NCBI GenBank assembly: GCA_964472725.1
Contig: CAYYLZ010000001.1
Coordinates: forward strand, 1 to 64,000
Origin: RGIG6375 sp964472725
Lineage (GTDB): Bacteria > Bacillota > Clostridia > Oscillospirales > Oscillospiraceae
Length of the DNA stretch: 64,000 nt
Direction: 5' to 3'
The translations under genes were made by a program, and so were the position numbers. The notes beneath the pieces were generated by a model. That model made no database searches, was not told where the DNA came from, and saw only the letters and a program-made list of their open reading frames with translations. This document shows, in pieces, positions 55,107 through 64,000 of this stretch; position 1 is the first letter of the stretch; each line of letters opens with the position of its first letter.

Positions 55107-56546
55107 ATGCTGCCCGAAACCCGTGTAAGCTTCAAAACCGATGATGCAGCCCTGCAGCGGCTTTATGACACCGCATGCGAAAAGAGCCTTGATAATCTGC
55201 GCCTTTTTGGGGACAGGCAGGTACTGGTGGAGGGCGGCGGCTATGAAAAGATATGGCTGGAAACTCAGCCCATGGGCGGCGAGATGTACGCCAAGCGGAA
55301 TATGACTGCCGCACTGAATAATCAGCTCTTCTTCATGGAAACTCAGCGGGAGGACGGACGCATAGCCGGCTCTATCCAGTGCATGCCCGACGGCAGCATC
55401 GAGCCGCAGTTCAATAAATTTCAGGGCTTCTGCTTTCCGTGGCACGCACTGAATATGTATTACTGGCTGGGGGAGGACAAGGAGTATCTTGACCGGCTTG
55501 CCAAAAGCCTTGAGAAGTTCGACGAATACCTGTGGCGCACCCGTGACTCCGACGGCGATGGCTGCCTTGAGTCCTTCTGCGTCTACGATACCGGCGAGGA
55601 CAACGCCCTGCGCTACGGCGACTCGCCCGTTTACTGCACCACCGATACCCCGCCCGGGGGGAGCAGCGTAGTGCCAATGGCCTCCATGGATATAATGTCC
55701 TTTTCCTACGCCGCCCGGGATACCCTTGCGGCAATAAGCAGCATTCGGGCAGACGGCAGGGAAGAAGAGTGGCGCAGGGCGGCGGACGATGTGGCCGCGG
55801 CGCTGAAAAAGCATCTTTGGATAGATGAAAAGGACGCCTGCTTCGATAAGGATAAGTTCGGAAATGTGATGCCCACGCTGGTTCATAATAATCTGCGCTG
55901 TATGTACTGGGGCTCGTTTTCTAAAGAAATGGCAGACCACTTCGTGAGGGAGCATTTGCTCAATGAAGAAGAATTCTGGACGAGCTTGCCCCTGCCATCT
56001 GTGGCGGCAAATGACCCGCTGTTCCGCAATGCCCTGGAAAATAACTGGAGCGGGCAGGTGGAGGGTCTTACATATCAGCGGGCTATCCTCGCCCTTGAAC
56101 GCTACGGCTATGAACCCATAGTCACGAAGCTTGGGCATAAGCTTTTTGATGCTGTTATCAATGGCGGCTATGTGTTCACACAGCAGTTTGATCCATTCAC
56201 CGCCGCACCAAGCCGTGTTGGCATGATAAGCCATGAGCCGCTGCTGCCGGACTCCGACGAGCCTTTTCAGGACTCCTACGGCCCTACCGTCCTTGCGGTG
56301 CTGGAGTATATGGCTCATATTTGGGGCGTCCACATGAATATGGGGCAGCTTTGGTTCAGCCTTGGAAGCGGAATGAAATATACCTACGGGCAGCAGTGGG
56401 GCGAGCACGTGTACCGCATCGAAAGCGACGGCGAAACCGCACGCGTATTCTTCGATGATGTTGAAAAATTCCGCCACCCCTGCGGCGTAAGACTTATAAC
56501 GGATTTGCAGGGCGAATTGATAGAGGTTCGGCCAATCGAAGAATGA
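55107..56546 (+). CDS. MGH1-like alpha/alpha-barrel glycoside hydrolase
   Basis: A 479-residue protein. FDEYLWRTRDSDGDGCLESF (about 138-157) and NNWSGQVEGLTYQRAILALE (about 311-330) are the conserved segments of (alpha/alpha)6 hydrolases of the GH37/63/78-like clan (mannosylglycerate-hydrolase-like). Candidate acid/base residues are the D/E in the first and E in the second. Intracellular, with no signal peptide. AAGGAG lies before the ATG. The sugar specificity is not readable, though the neighbourhood suggests plant cell-wall or pectin side chains. Confidence 0.78.
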   Translation: MLPETRVSFKTDDAALQRLYDTACEKSLDNLRLFGDRQVLVEGGGYEKIWLETQPMGGEMYAKRNMTAALNNQLFFMETQREDGRIAGSIQCMPDGSIEPQFNKFQGFCFPWHALNMYYWLGEDKEYLDRLAKSLEKFDEYLWRTRDSDGDGCLESFCVYDTGEDNALRYGDSPVYCTTDTPPGGSSVVPMASMDIMSFSYAARDTLAAISSIRADGREEEWRRAADDVAAALKKHLWIDEKDACFDKDKFGNVMPTLVHNNLRCMYWGSFSKEMADHFVREHLLNEEEFWTSLPLPSVAANDPLFRNALENNWSGQVEGLTYQRAILALERYGYEPIVTKLGHKLFDAVINGGYVFTQQFDPFTAAPSRVGMISHEPLLPDSDEPFQDSYGPTVLAVLEYMAHIWGVHMNMGQLWFSLGSGMKYTYGQQWGEHVYRIESDGETARVFFDDVEKFRHPCGVRLITDLQGELIEVRPIEE

Positions 56547-56567
56547 AGTGAGCTACAAAATAAAAGG

Positions 56568-56714
56568 TTAAGCTTCTCCTATGAGGAGAAGCTGGCATAG
56601 CGTAGCCATGACTGATGAGGTGGACAAAAAAGTCAGTACGTCAGTGAATTTAGCGATAGTTACCACCTCATCCACCGCTTACTCGGTCCCCCTTCTCCTC
56701 AAGGAGAAGGTTAA
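56568..56714. mobile_element. MITE-like element with imperfect terminal inverted repeats
   Basis: 147 bp bounded by TTAAGCTTCTCCT at the left and AGGAGAAGGTTAA at the right. About 50 bp at each end are imperfect inverted repeats (TTCTCC.../...GGAGAA; GATGAGGTGG at 56614-56623 against CCACCTCATC at 56662-56671). Each end also folds by itself (CTTCTCC/GGAGAAG). No coding capacity. Elements of this look are abundant in Oscillospirales genomes (from memory). The 235-bp gap holds nothing else. Confidence 0.7.
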
Positions 56715-56781
56715 TCTATTGTTTGTTGACAAAGCAAAAAAACAACAGCCCTGCTCCGCCGGGAGTAGGGCTGTATCTGTA

Positions 56782-57813
56782 TCATCTTACCTCAAACTTG
56801 TAAGAGGTCTTGCTGTAAAATTTCTCGCCTGCGCGGAGAACGGCGCTGGGGAAATTGTCATGGTTAGGTGCGTCGGGGAAGGTCTGGGTTTCAAGGCAGA
56901 AGCCGCTGCGCTTCACATATTCCGCGCCGTCCTTGCCGATGATGCCCATACCGAGACCGTTGCCGGTATAGAACTGCACGGCGGGGCGGTCGGTATACAT
57001 AGTCATGGCGATGCCGCTTTCGGGAGAGTAAGCTGCCGCACCAATGCGGAACTGACCGGGAGTGCCGTCAAGCGCGAAGTTGTGGTCATAGCCGCCGGGG
57101 CCGTTCAAGGCAGGAAAATCCTCGTCAATGCGCGCGCCGATGGGGGTGGGCTGGCGCAGATCCATGGGAGTGCACTCAACGGGAGCAATTTCGCCGGTGG
57201 GGATAAGAGCCGCGTCGGTGGGCGTGTAGTGGGAGGCGAAAAGCTGTATCACCTGCTTTTCCACGCTGCCGCTTTCCTGTCCGGAAAGATTGAAATAAGC
57301 GTGGTTGGTGGGATTGCAGAGAGTGTCCGTATCGCTTATGCCTGCGTATTCGATAACCAGCGCCGCGTTTCGGAGAGTATAAGTCACCTGCATATCCAGC
57401 GTGCCGGGGAAACCGCCGGTTCCGTCGGGGCTGGTGAGCTTCAGCGTTACGCTGTTCGTGCTTTCGGAAACGACCTCCCAGACCTGACAATCGAAGCCGT
57501 CGGGACCGGAATGGAGCTGATTTGCGCCATCGTTGGCGGGCAGCTCATAGCGCTTGCCGTTCAGCTCAAAGCTGCTGCCGCCGATGCGGTTGGCGAAGCG
57601 TCCCACGATAGCACCGAAAAAGGTGCGGAAAGGAAAATACTTCTCCGCCGTGTCAAAGCCGAGAACTACGTCACGCAGCTTGCCGTCGCGGTCGGGAACG
57701 AGGAGTGTGCGGAGTATGCCGCCGTAGGTGAGTATCTCGCAGCTGAGGTGACCGTCGGTAAGGGTGATGGCATGAACGGCGCTGCCGTCGGGAAGATAAC
57801 CGCAAAGTTTCAT
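56782..57813 (-). CDS. galM: Aldose 1-epimerase (galactose mutarotase)
   Basis: The start is set at ATG 57813 (AGGAGG 7 nt upstream), giving 343 residues. GRFANRIGGSSFELNGKRYE, NQLHSGPDGFD (His at about 96), NPTNHAYFNLSG (catalytic His about 172) and CLETQTFPDAPNHDNFPS (catalytic Glu about 306) are all intact. It interconverts alpha and beta anomers of aldoses, feeding xylose isomerase and kinases. Divergent from xylA. Confidence 0.93.
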   Translation of the reverse strand: MKLCGYLPDGSAVHAITLTDGHLSCEILTYGGILRTLLVPDRDGKLRDVVLGFDTAEKYFPFRTFFGAIVGRFANRIGGSSFELNGKRYELPANDGANQLHSGPDGFDCQVWEVVSESTNSVTLKLTSPDGTGGFPGTLDMQVTYTLRNAALVIEYAGISDTDTLCNPTNHAYFNLSGQESGSVEKQVIQLFASHYTPTDAALIPTGEIAPVECTPMDLRQPTPIGARIDEDFPALNGPGGYDHNFALDGTPGQFRIGAAAYSPESGIAMTMYTDRPAVQFYTGNGLGMGIIGKDGAEYVKRSGFCLETQTFPDAPNHDNFPSAVLRAGEKFYSKTSYKFEVR

Positions 57814-57893
57814 AACTGCCTCCTGTAAATTGTTTTTCATAAGTATATCACATAAAAAATGTTCTGAAAAGACTATATAAACTGCTTATGACC

Positions 57894-57923
57894 TTGCCAT
57901 TAAAAGGGAGGGTTTGATATAAT
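57894..57923 (+). promoter_or_regulatory. Promoter of the xylA operon
   Basis: TTGCCA (57894-57899), 18-bp spacer, TATAAT (57918-57923), about 37 nt before the xylA start. No obvious catabolite-responsive element or XylR-type palindrome was recognised. Confidence 0.7.
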
Positions 57924-57959
57924 GATTGCATAAATCATAAAAAAAGGGGAGACCGAACC

Positions 57960-59276
57960 ATGAAAGAATTCTTCACATCTATTCCTTATGTAAAATATGA
58001 GGGCAAGGATACCACCAATCCCATGGCCTTCCGCTACTATAATCCCGATGAGGTTATCGCAGACAAGCCCATGCGTGAGCACCTGAAGTTTGCCATGGCT
58101 TATTGGCACAATATGTGCGCCGAGGGCACCGATATGTTCGGCGTAGGCACCGTTGATAAGAGCTACGGCACCGACGACCCCATGGAGCAGGCAAAGAATA
58201 AGGCGCTGGCTGCATTTGAGTTCATGGATAAGCTGTCCATCGACTATTTCTGCTTCCACGACCGTGATATTGCTCCCGAGGGCGCGACCCTTGCCGAGTC
58301 CAATGCCCGCCTTGACGAAATTACCGATTTCATCAAGGAACTGATGGAAAAGTACAATAAGAAGCTGCTTTGGGGTACCGCCAACTGCTTCAATAATCCC
58401 CGCTATATGCACGGCGCAGGCACCGCTCCCAACGCCGACGTATTCGCATTTGCCGCCGCGCAGATAAAGAAGGCCATTGAAATTACCGTCAAGCTGGGTG
58501 GCAAGGGCTACGTTTACTGGGGCGGACGCGAGGGATATGAAACTCTGCTCAATACCGATATGGGTAAGGAACTGGACAACATGGCATACCTGCTGAAGCT
58601 CACCAGCGAGTACGGACGCTCCATCGGCTTCGACGGCGATTACTACATCGAGCCCAAGCCCAAGGAGCCCACCAAGCACCAGTATGACTTCGACGCAGCT
58701 ACCGTATGCGGCTTCCTTGCCAAGTACGGCCTGGACAAGGATTTCAAGCTCAATATCGAAGCCAACCACGCCACCCTCGCCGGTCACACCTTCCAGCATG
58801 AGCTGAACGTGGCTCGCGTAAACGGCGCATTCGGCTCCATTGACGCAAATCAGGGCGATATGCTCCTGGGCTGGGATACCGACCAGTTCCCCACCAATAT
58901 TTACGATACTATTCTCTGCATGCTGGAAGTCCTCAAGGCAGGCGGTTTCACCAACGGCGGTCTGAACTTCGACGCAAAGACCCGCCGCGGCTCCTACGAT
59001 TACGAGGATATGGCATACGCATACATTGCCGGTATGGACGCTTTCGCCCTCGGTCTGCGCCTTGCGGTGAAGATCATGGAGGACGGCCGTCTTGACCAGT
59101 TCGTTAAGGAACGCTACTCCAGCTACGACAGCGGCATCGGCAAGAAGATAAGCGAGCGCTGCGCCACCATTGAGGAGCTGGAGCAGTATGCGCTGGAGAT
59201 GGGCGAGGTCAAGACCAATATCTCCGGCAGACAGGAGTATCTGGAGAACATTCTCAACCGTATCATCTTCGCATAA
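57960..59276 (+). CDS. xylA: Xylose isomerase
   Basis: 438 residues, the standard length of the class II enzyme. FCFHDRDIAPEG (catalytic His/Asp pair, about 98-109), YWGGREGYE, YIEPKPKEPTKHQYD and IEANHATLAGHTFQHE hold the two metal sites; ANQGDMLLGWDTDQFPTN follows. It isomerises D-xylose to D-xylulose. AGGGGAG precedes the ATG. First gene of xylA-GH3-xylB (gaps of 10 and 5 nt), so xyloside cleavage, isomerisation and phosphorylation are produced together. Strong codon bias. Confidence 0.97.
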   Translation: MKEFFTSIPYVKYEGKDTTNPMAFRYYNPDEVIADKPMREHLKFAMAYWHNMCAEGTDMFGVGTVDKSYGTDDPMEQAKNKALAAFEFMDKLSIDYFCFHDRDIAPEGATLAESNARLDEITDFIKELMEKYNKKLLWGTANCFNNPRYMHGAGTAPNADVFAFAAAQIKKAIEITVKLGGKGYVYWGGREGYETLLNTDMGKELDNMAYLLKLTSEYGRSIGFDGDYYIEPKPKEPTKHQYDFDAATVCGFLAKYGLDKDFKLNIEANHATLAGHTFQHELNVARVNGAFGSIDANQGDMLLGWDTDQFPTNIYDTILCMLEVLKAGGFTNGGLNFDAKTRRGSYDYEDMAYAYIAGMDAFALGLRLAVKIMEDGRLDQFVKERYSSYDSGIGKKISERCATIEELEQYALEMGEVKTNISGRQEYLENILNRIIFA

Positions 59277-59286
59277 GGTGAGCCTT

Positions 59287-61386
59287 ATGAACAAAAAAGA
59301 AGCAAAAACCCGCGCCGCTGCACTTGTAGCGCAGATGACCGTGGAAGAGAAGCTTTCCCAGCTTCTCTATAACGCGCCCGCCATCGAGCGGTTGGGCATA
59401 AATGAGCATAACTGGTGGAACGAAGCCTCCCACGGCGTAGCCCGCTCGGGCATGGCCACGGTGTTCCCCCACGCGATCGCTCTTGCCGCCACCTTTGACC
59501 CCGAGCTTATCGGAAGAGTGGGTGAGACCGTATCCACCGAGGCTCGCGCCAAGTACAATAACAGCGTGAAGAAGGGCGACCGTGATATTTTCAAGGGTCT
59601 TACCTTCTGGACGCCCAATATCAATATTTTCCGCGACCCCCGCTGGGGTCGGGGGCAGGAAACCTTCGGAGAAGACCCCTACCTTACCGCCGTGCTGGGT
59701 GTGGAGTACATAAAGGGGCTGCAGGGCGACGGCGAGTTTCTCAAATCCGCCGCCTGCGCCAAGCATCTTGCCGTCCATTCCGGCCCGGAGGCACTGCGCC
59801 ACAGCTTCGACGCGGTGGCGGACGAGCATGACCTTTGGGAAACCTACCTGCCTGCCTTTGAGTGGGCGGTGAAAAGCGGCGTTGCGGGCGTAATGGGCGC
59901 CTATAACCGTACCAATGGCGAGCCCTGCTGCGCAAGCAAGCGGCTTATGCAGGATATTCTGATGGGTCAGTGGCAGTTCGACGGCTATTTCACCTCCGAC
60001 TGCTGGGCGATAATAGATATCTGCAAGAACCACCACTATACGGACACCATGCCCGAAGCGGCGGCGCTTGCCCTGAAAACCGGCTGCCATCTCAACTGCG
60101 GCGACGCTTACCGTGAGCTGATTGACGCTTACGAAATGGATCTTATTGACGAGGCCGACATCGACACGGCTGCCGTAAAACTCTTCGAGATACGTCACCT
60201 GCTGGGCGAGTTTGAGGAAAACCGCCCCTATGCGGATATCCCCTTTGATAAGTTGGACTGCGAGGAGCACCGTCAGCTGAACCTTGAAGCAGCCCGTGAT
60301 TGCATGGTGCTGCTGAAAAACGACGGCTTTCTGCCCATCGACCCGGAAAAGAAGCATAAGATAGCCGTCATCGGCCCCAACGCCATGTCCACCATCGCCC
60401 TTGAAGGTAACTATAACGGTATGGCATCGGAATATATCACCCTCGCCGACGGCGTGCGTCGTGTGTTCGCAGACTCCCATATCCGTGTCGCCAAGGGCGC
60501 GAATATATGGATTGACGAGAAAAACTACTGCAACGGCTTTGCAAATATGATAAGCGAGGGCATAGCCTACGCGGAAAACGCCGATATAACTATCCTTTGC
60601 CTTGGCCTTGACTGCACCATCGAGGGCGAGGAGAACGGCATGAAGAACGAGTACTTCGATGGCGGCGACAAGCTGCAGCTGCTTCTGCCGAAAACGCAGA
60701 TAGACCTTGCTGAGGCGGTCTGCGATGCCTGCGACAACGTTATCGTCGTTGTCCTTGCGGGCAGCGCCGTTGACCTTGGCGAAAAGGTGACAGGCAAGGC
60801 GCGAGCCATTATCCACGGCTGGTATCCGGGCGCAGTGGGCGGTCTTGCGGCGGCGGAGCTTATGGCGGGAAAATATTCCCCCAGCGGCAGACTTCCCGTC
60901 ACATTCTATCGCAGCCTTGCCGACCTGCCGGAGTTTACCGACTACGCCATGGCAGGGCGCACCTACCGCTACTTTGCGGGCGAGCCTCTTTATCCCTTCG
61001 GCTACGGACTTTCCTATACCCGCTTTGCCTATTCCGATGTGAAGCTGGCAGGGGAGAACGAGGAGGAATATGAGATAGAGTTCAACCTTGAAAACATCGG
61101 CGGTATGGACGGCAAGGAAAAGGTGCAGATATACGCCGAATATACCGATTCCCGCACTGTAACGCCGCTGCGTCAGCTCTGCGCGGTCAAGTCCGTGAGC
61201 CTGAAAGCAGGGGAGGAGCGGAATGTAAGTATGAAGGTAAACAAATACTGGCTCAAGGCAGTCCTGCCCGACGGAAGCCGTACCGAACCCGACGGAAGCC
61301 TGTGCCTTTGGGTGGGCGGTCATCAGCCCGACCCGAGAAGCGCTCAGCTCTGCGGCAGCGAGCCGGTAAAACTTGAAGTGAGGTAA
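59287..61386 (+). CDS. Glycoside hydrolase family 3, probable beta-xylosidase
   Basis: The start is set at ATG 59287 (10 nt after xylA; AAGGTGAG ribosome binding site), giving 699 residues. The N-terminal GH3 barrel has NEASHGVARSG, NIFRDPRWGRGQETFGEDPY and CAKHLAVHSGPE; the nucleophile Asp is in YFTSDCWAI (about 238). The C-terminal domain has GGLAAAELMAGKYSPSGRLP and YPFGYGLSYTRF, followed by an FnIII-like end. The WGRGQETFGEDPY and SDCWAI variants are typical of the xylan 1,4-beta-xylosidase branch. Cytosolic; releases xylose for xylA. Confidence 0.92.
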   Translation: MNKKEAKTRAAALVAQMTVEEKLSQLLYNAPAIERLGINEHNWWNEASHGVARSGMATVFPHAIALAATFDPELIGRVGETVSTEARAKYNNSVKKGDRDIFKGLTFWTPNINIFRDPRWGRGQETFGEDPYLTAVLGVEYIKGLQGDGEFLKSAACAKHLAVHSGPEALRHSFDAVADEHDLWETYLPAFEWAVKSGVAGVMGAYNRTNGEPCCASKRLMQDILMGQWQFDGYFTSDCWAIIDICKNHHYTDTMPEAAALALKTGCHLNCGDAYRELIDAYEMDLIDEADIDTAAVKLFEIRHLLGEFEENRPYADIPFDKLDCEEHRQLNLEAARDCMVLLKNDGFLPIDPEKKHKIAVIGPNAMSTIALEGNYNGMASEYITLADGVRRVFADSHIRVAKGANIWIDEKNYCNGFANMISEGIAYAENADITILCLGLDCTIEGEENGMKNEYFDGGDKLQLLLPKTQIDLAEAVCDACDNVIVVVLAGSAVDLGEKVTGKARAIIHGWYPGAVGGLAAAELMAGKYSPSGRLPVTFYRSLADLPEFTDYAMAGRTYRYFAGEPLYPFGYGLSYTRFAYSDVKLAGENEEEYEIEFNLENIGGMDGKEKVQIYAEYTDSRTVTPLRQLCAVKSVSLKAGEERNVSMKVNKYWLKAVLPDGSRTEPDGSLCLWVGGHQPDPRSAQLCGSEPVKLEVR

Positions 61387-61391
61387 CGATT

Positions 61392-62915
61392 ATGAAATAC
61401 ACATTAGGTATAGACGTTGGAACCTCCGGCACAAAAACCGTCCTTTTCGACACAAACGGACGGAAAATTGCCTCCCATACCATTGAGTACCCCATGTACC
61501 AGCCCAAGAACGGCTGGGCGGAGCAGGAGCCTGCCGACTGGTGGAACGCCGTGCAGGGTACGATAAAGGAAACCGTGACCAAAAGCGGAGTGGATAAGGC
61601 GGACATCGTGGGCATCGGCATATCCGGACAGATGCACGGCCTCGTCATGCTGGACGCGGATAATAATGTGCTGCGCCCCTCTATAATATGGTGCGACCAG
61701 CGCACCGGCGAGGAGTGCGCCGATATTGAGCGCCTTGTGGGCAAAAAGCGCCTTATTGAAATTACCGCAAATCCCGCGCTGACGGGCTTTACCGCCTCCA
61801 AAATCATGTGGGTGAAGAAGCACGAGCCGGAGATATACGCCAAGTGCGCCCATATCCTGCTGCCCAAGGACTATATCCGCCTTATGCTCACCGGCGAGTA
61901 CGCCACCGAGGTGTCCGACGCCAGCGGCATGCAGCTGCTGGACGTACCCGGACGCTGCTGGTCGGACGAGGTGCTGGAGAAGCTGGGCATTGATAAGAAG
62001 CTGCTGGGCAAGGTTTACGAATCCCCGGAGATAACCGGCTGCGTCACCGCCGAAGCCGCTGAAAGCTGCGCTCTCGCGGCGGGTACTCCCGTTGTGGGCG
62101 GAGCGGGCGATAATGCCGCCGCCGCTGTGGGCGAGGGCGTGGTTGCCGACGGCAGAGCCTTTACCACCATCGGCACCAGCGGTGTGGTTTTTGCCCATAC
62201 CGATGACATTCAAATCGACCCCGAGGGCCGTGTGCACACCTTCTGCTGCGCCGTTCCCGGCGCATGGCACCTTATGGGTGTCACTCAGGCTGCGGGACTT
62301 TCCCTGCGCTGGCTTCGTGACACCGTCTGCAGCGAGGAAATGGCTGAGGCCGCCGAAAAGGGCATTGACCCTTACGTTATAATGGACGAAGAAGCGGCCG
62401 CGGCCCCCATCGGCGCAAACCGCCTCTTGTATATGCCCTACCTTATGGGCGAGCGCACCCCCCATCTTGACCCGGATTGCCGTGGAGCATTTGTGGGTCT
62501 TTCGGCAATGCATACCCGCGGCGACATGGTGCGAGCCGTCATGGAGGGTGTCAGCTATTCTCTCAAGGACTGTCTTGGTATACTTGAAGGCATGGGCGCT
62601 GCTCCGGATACCATGCGCATCTGCGGAGGCGGCGGCAAGAGCGCTTTCTGGCGCAAAATGCTGGCTGACGTATACGGCGTACCTGTGCAGACCGTCGAGT
62701 CCGACGAAGGCCCCGCCCTTGGCGTTGCTATTCTCGCCATGGTTGGCGCAGGGGTTTATCCCACGGTCAAGGACGCCTGCGATGCCATAGTGCGCGTCAA
62801 GGATACCACCGAAGCCGCAGCGGAAAATACCGCCGAATACGCAAAGTTCTATGATATTTATACTAAACTCTACAGTCACCTGAAAGCCGATTTCAAGGCT
62901 TTGGCAATGCTGTAA
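61392..62915 (+). CDS. xylB: Xylulokinase
   Basis: A 507-residue protein. LGIDVGTSGTKTVLFDTNGR (4-23) is the FGGY-kinase phosphate-1 motif; GIGISGQMHGLVMLD holds the sugar-binding M-H; DYIRLMLTGEYATEVSDASG contains the catalytic Asp (about 233 by homology); GGGKSAFW is the adenosine motif. It phosphorylates D-xylulose to xylulose 5-phosphate for the pentose phosphate pathway. Last gene of the xyl operon, followed by a hairpin. Confidence 0.95.
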   Translation: MKYTLGIDVGTSGTKTVLFDTNGRKIASHTIEYPMYQPKNGWAEQEPADWWNAVQGTIKETVTKSGVDKADIVGIGISGQMHGLVMLDADNNVLRPSIIWCDQRTGEECADIERLVGKKRLIEITANPALTGFTASKIMWVKKHEPEIYAKCAHILLPKDYIRLMLTGEYATEVSDASGMQLLDVPGRCWSDEVLEKLGIDKKLLGKVYESPEITGCVTAEAAESCALAAGTPVVGGAGDNAAAAVGEGVVADGRAFTTIGTSGVVFAHTDDIQIDPEGRVHTFCCAVPGAWHLMGVTQAAGLSLRWLRDTVCSEEMAEAAEKGIDPYVIMDEEAAAAPIGANRLLYMPYLMGERTPHLDPDCRGAFVGLSAMHTRGDMVRAVMEGVSYSLKDCLGILEGMGAAPDTMRICGGGGKSAFWRKMLADVYGVPVQTVESDEGPALGVAILAMVGAGVYPTVKDACDAIVRVKDTTEAAAENTAEYAKFYDIYTKLYSHLKADFKALAML

Positions 62916-62947
62916 TTATCCTTCAAATTCTTGTGAATATGCTTACG

Positions 62948-62981
62948 GGGCGCTGCATTATGTGGCGCCCTAAAATTTTTG
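62948..62981 (+). terminator. Terminator of the xylA operon
   Basis: GGGCGC (62948-62953) and GCGCCC (62965-62970) around an 11-nt loop, then TAAAATTTTTG. Confidence 0.65.
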
Positions 62982-63048
62982 TGATATTTTGCTCAGTTTG
63001 TTTGTTATATGGGTGATACATCAAATAAAAAGATGGGAGGTGACCCCT

Positions 63049-63552
63049 TTGGAACGGGAAAGGATAGATGAGCTGTTTCGCGCCTACGCAGATGATGTGT
63101 TCCGGCTGGCCTACAGTTATTTAGGCAGCCGTGCCGATGCGGAAGACGTGTGCCAAAGCGTGTTCCTTAAACTCACCGCCGATAAGATAAATTTGTGGCC
63201 GGGGCGTGAAAAAAGCTGGCTATTGAAGTGCACGGCAAACCGATGCAAAAATCACCTGAAGTCCTTTTGGAAACGACAGGTGGGCGCACTGGAAGAGAGT
63301 GTTCCATTTCGGGATGATGAAGACAGGGCGCTGCACGACGCGGTGGCGGCGCTGCCGCCGGGATACCGGGCGGTGATCCACCTCTACTATTTTGAGGGAT
63401 ACGATCAAGGGGAGATAGGAGAGATTTTAGGCATCTCTCGTACAGCGGTTCAGACCCGAATGAGTCGAGCGAGAACCATGCTGAAAAAGGAGCTGAGTGA
63501 TGATGAAAGAACGATATCGGAAAATGATGGAACAGGTAGCTTTGAGCGATGA
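63049..63552 (+). CDS. ECF-type RNA polymerase sigma factor
   Basis: The start is chosen at TTG 63049 because GGGAGGTGA lies 6 nt upstream, giving 167 residues; upstream in-frame codons from 62989 lack a ribosome binding site. Region 2: FRAYADDVFRLAYSYLGSRA, then DAEDVCQSVFLKL. Region 4: GYRAVIHLYYFEGYDQGEIG, then EILGISRTAVQTRMSRA. Group IV (ECF) sigma factors direct polymerase to stress or envelope promoters and are usually held by a membrane anti-sigma factor. Its 3' end overlaps the next gene by 53 nt. Confidence 0.88.
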   Translation: MERERIDELFRAYADDVFRLAYSYLGSRADAEDVCQSVFLKLTADKINLWPGREKSWLLKCTANRCKNHLKSFWKRQVGALEESVPFRDDEDRALHDAVAALPPGYRAVIHLYYFEGYDQGEIGEILGISRTAVQTRMSRARTMLKKELSDDERTISENDGTGSFER

Positions 63553-64000
63553 AGCAAAAGCCCGCATTGCGGCAGAGCTGAGCGGAGAGAAGAAGGCGGC
63601 TCGAAGAGCGCCTTTACGTATCGTACTCGCCGCAGCCTGCGTATGCTTAGCACTGGCGGTCGGCGCGTTGGCGGTTGCCGGACTGCCGGGGGTATGGTTG
63701 GGCGAACAGGAGTCAACCGTGGAAAGATCTTCCTACCGGGTGCAGGCGGAACTTGGCGAGTGGAACATAGAAACCATGGGGCAGCAGCTGCGAGAGGATT
63801 TGGCGGCGGATTCGCTGCGCCGAACCTTTGACGACAGAAAGAGCCTTGAGGACTATATAGGCGTATCACTGATACGAAGCCCACTGCTTGAAGAGGCGGG
63901 AATTGTGGAGGATTTGGAGGAAAGCATTGAACATGGGTGGGATATTCGTCCTGAGCTGTGTGTGGATCCCGATGCCCGCTATGTGCTGACCGGCACTACG
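63500..64000 (+). CDS. Probable membrane-anchored anti-sigma factor, partial at window edge
   Basis: The frame is open from ATG 63500 (AGGAG 7 nt upstream; a second ATG at 63503) to the window end, 167 codons. Residues 1-35 are charged and helical (MMKERYRKMMEQVALSDEAK), followed by one membrane span (about 39-60, IVLAAACVCLALAVGALAVA) and an extracytoplasmic part (VQAELGEWNIETMGQQLRED). This plan, one membrane helix and a cytoplasmic N-terminus, plus the overlap with the ECF sigma gene, points to the cognate anti-sigma. The protein is cut by the window edge. Confidence 0.7.
   Translation, partial: MMKERYRKMMEQVALSDEAKARIAAELSGEKKAARRAPLRIVLAAACVCLALAVGALAVAGLPGVWLGEQESTVERSSYRVQAELGEWNIETMGQQLREDLAADSLRRTFDDRKSLEDYIGVSLIRSPLLEEAGIVEDLEESIEHGWDIRPELCVDPDARYVLTGTT

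Noticed and set aside
59263..62879. Long minus-strand frames opposite the GH3 and xylB genes (686 and 491 codons)
   Set aside because: They are antisense to proteins with complete catalytic motifs; the translations have no recognisable family features.
1..64000. tRNA, rRNA and integrase/transposase genes
   Set aside because: None could be recognised by eye; the mobile character of the left part rests on mobilisation-type genes, gene fragments and repeats, and no attachment sites could be defined.

Overview
The window looks like the chromosome of a spore-forming, low-to-mid G+C Firmicute of the gut Clostridia (probably Oscillospirales; this is inference). The grounds are a complete alpha/beta-type small acid-soluble spore protein (SASP) gene, AGGAGG-type ribosome binding sites, consensus sigma-A promoters, Clostridia-type hypothetical families and a plant-polysaccharide utilisation locus. 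No tRNA or rRNA gene was recognised.

About 1-12.7 kb is an eroded mobile element. It carries a class II glutamine amidotransferase and amidoligase pair, an excisionase-like protein, a ribbon-helix-helix MobC-like protein, two short HUH relaxase-like proteins, an SF2 helicase, a broken helicase N-terminus, and a three-gene operon of CbxX-type AAA+ ATPase, J-like coiled-coil protein and HIRAN protein.

About 12.7-28.8 kb is a modular toxin-antitoxin and defence island. In order it holds a nucleotidyltransferase/HTH pair, a DUF4160/DUF2442 pair with a DUF2806 protein, a DUF3990/DUF3791 cluster with two homologous structured RNA leaders, an interrupted SWIM zinc-finger gene, a HipA-like kinase, and a complete type II-A CRISPR-Cas locus (tracrRNA, cas9, cas1, cas2, csn2, leader, 3-spacer array). 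The modules are separated by same-orientation copies of a ~120-bp repeat derived from the 3' end of a SASP gene. The intact SASP gene lies just after the array and a rearranged SASP copy lies 1.5 kb further on. This arrangement is the most unusual feature of the window.

About 29-64 kb is chromosomal. It contains a URO-D-family protein and a cyclophilin, then a seven-gene minus-strand operon (cysteine desulfidase family, ATC-hydrolase family, DppBCADF-like peptide transporter) divergent from a GntR/FCD regulator with a 41-bp inverted repeat between them. A flavoprotein reductase, a MacAB-like export operon with an S-layer-homology protein, and a ZIP metal transporter follow. The last part is a hemicellulose/pectin cluster (unknown TIM-barrel-like protein, SDR, GH28, GH43, an alpha/alpha-barrel glycosidase, galactose mutarotase, xylA, GH3 xylosidase, xylB), then an ECF sigma factor with a truncated membrane-anchored partner at the window edge.

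Domain and family names come from recognising motifs by eye; no database search was run.
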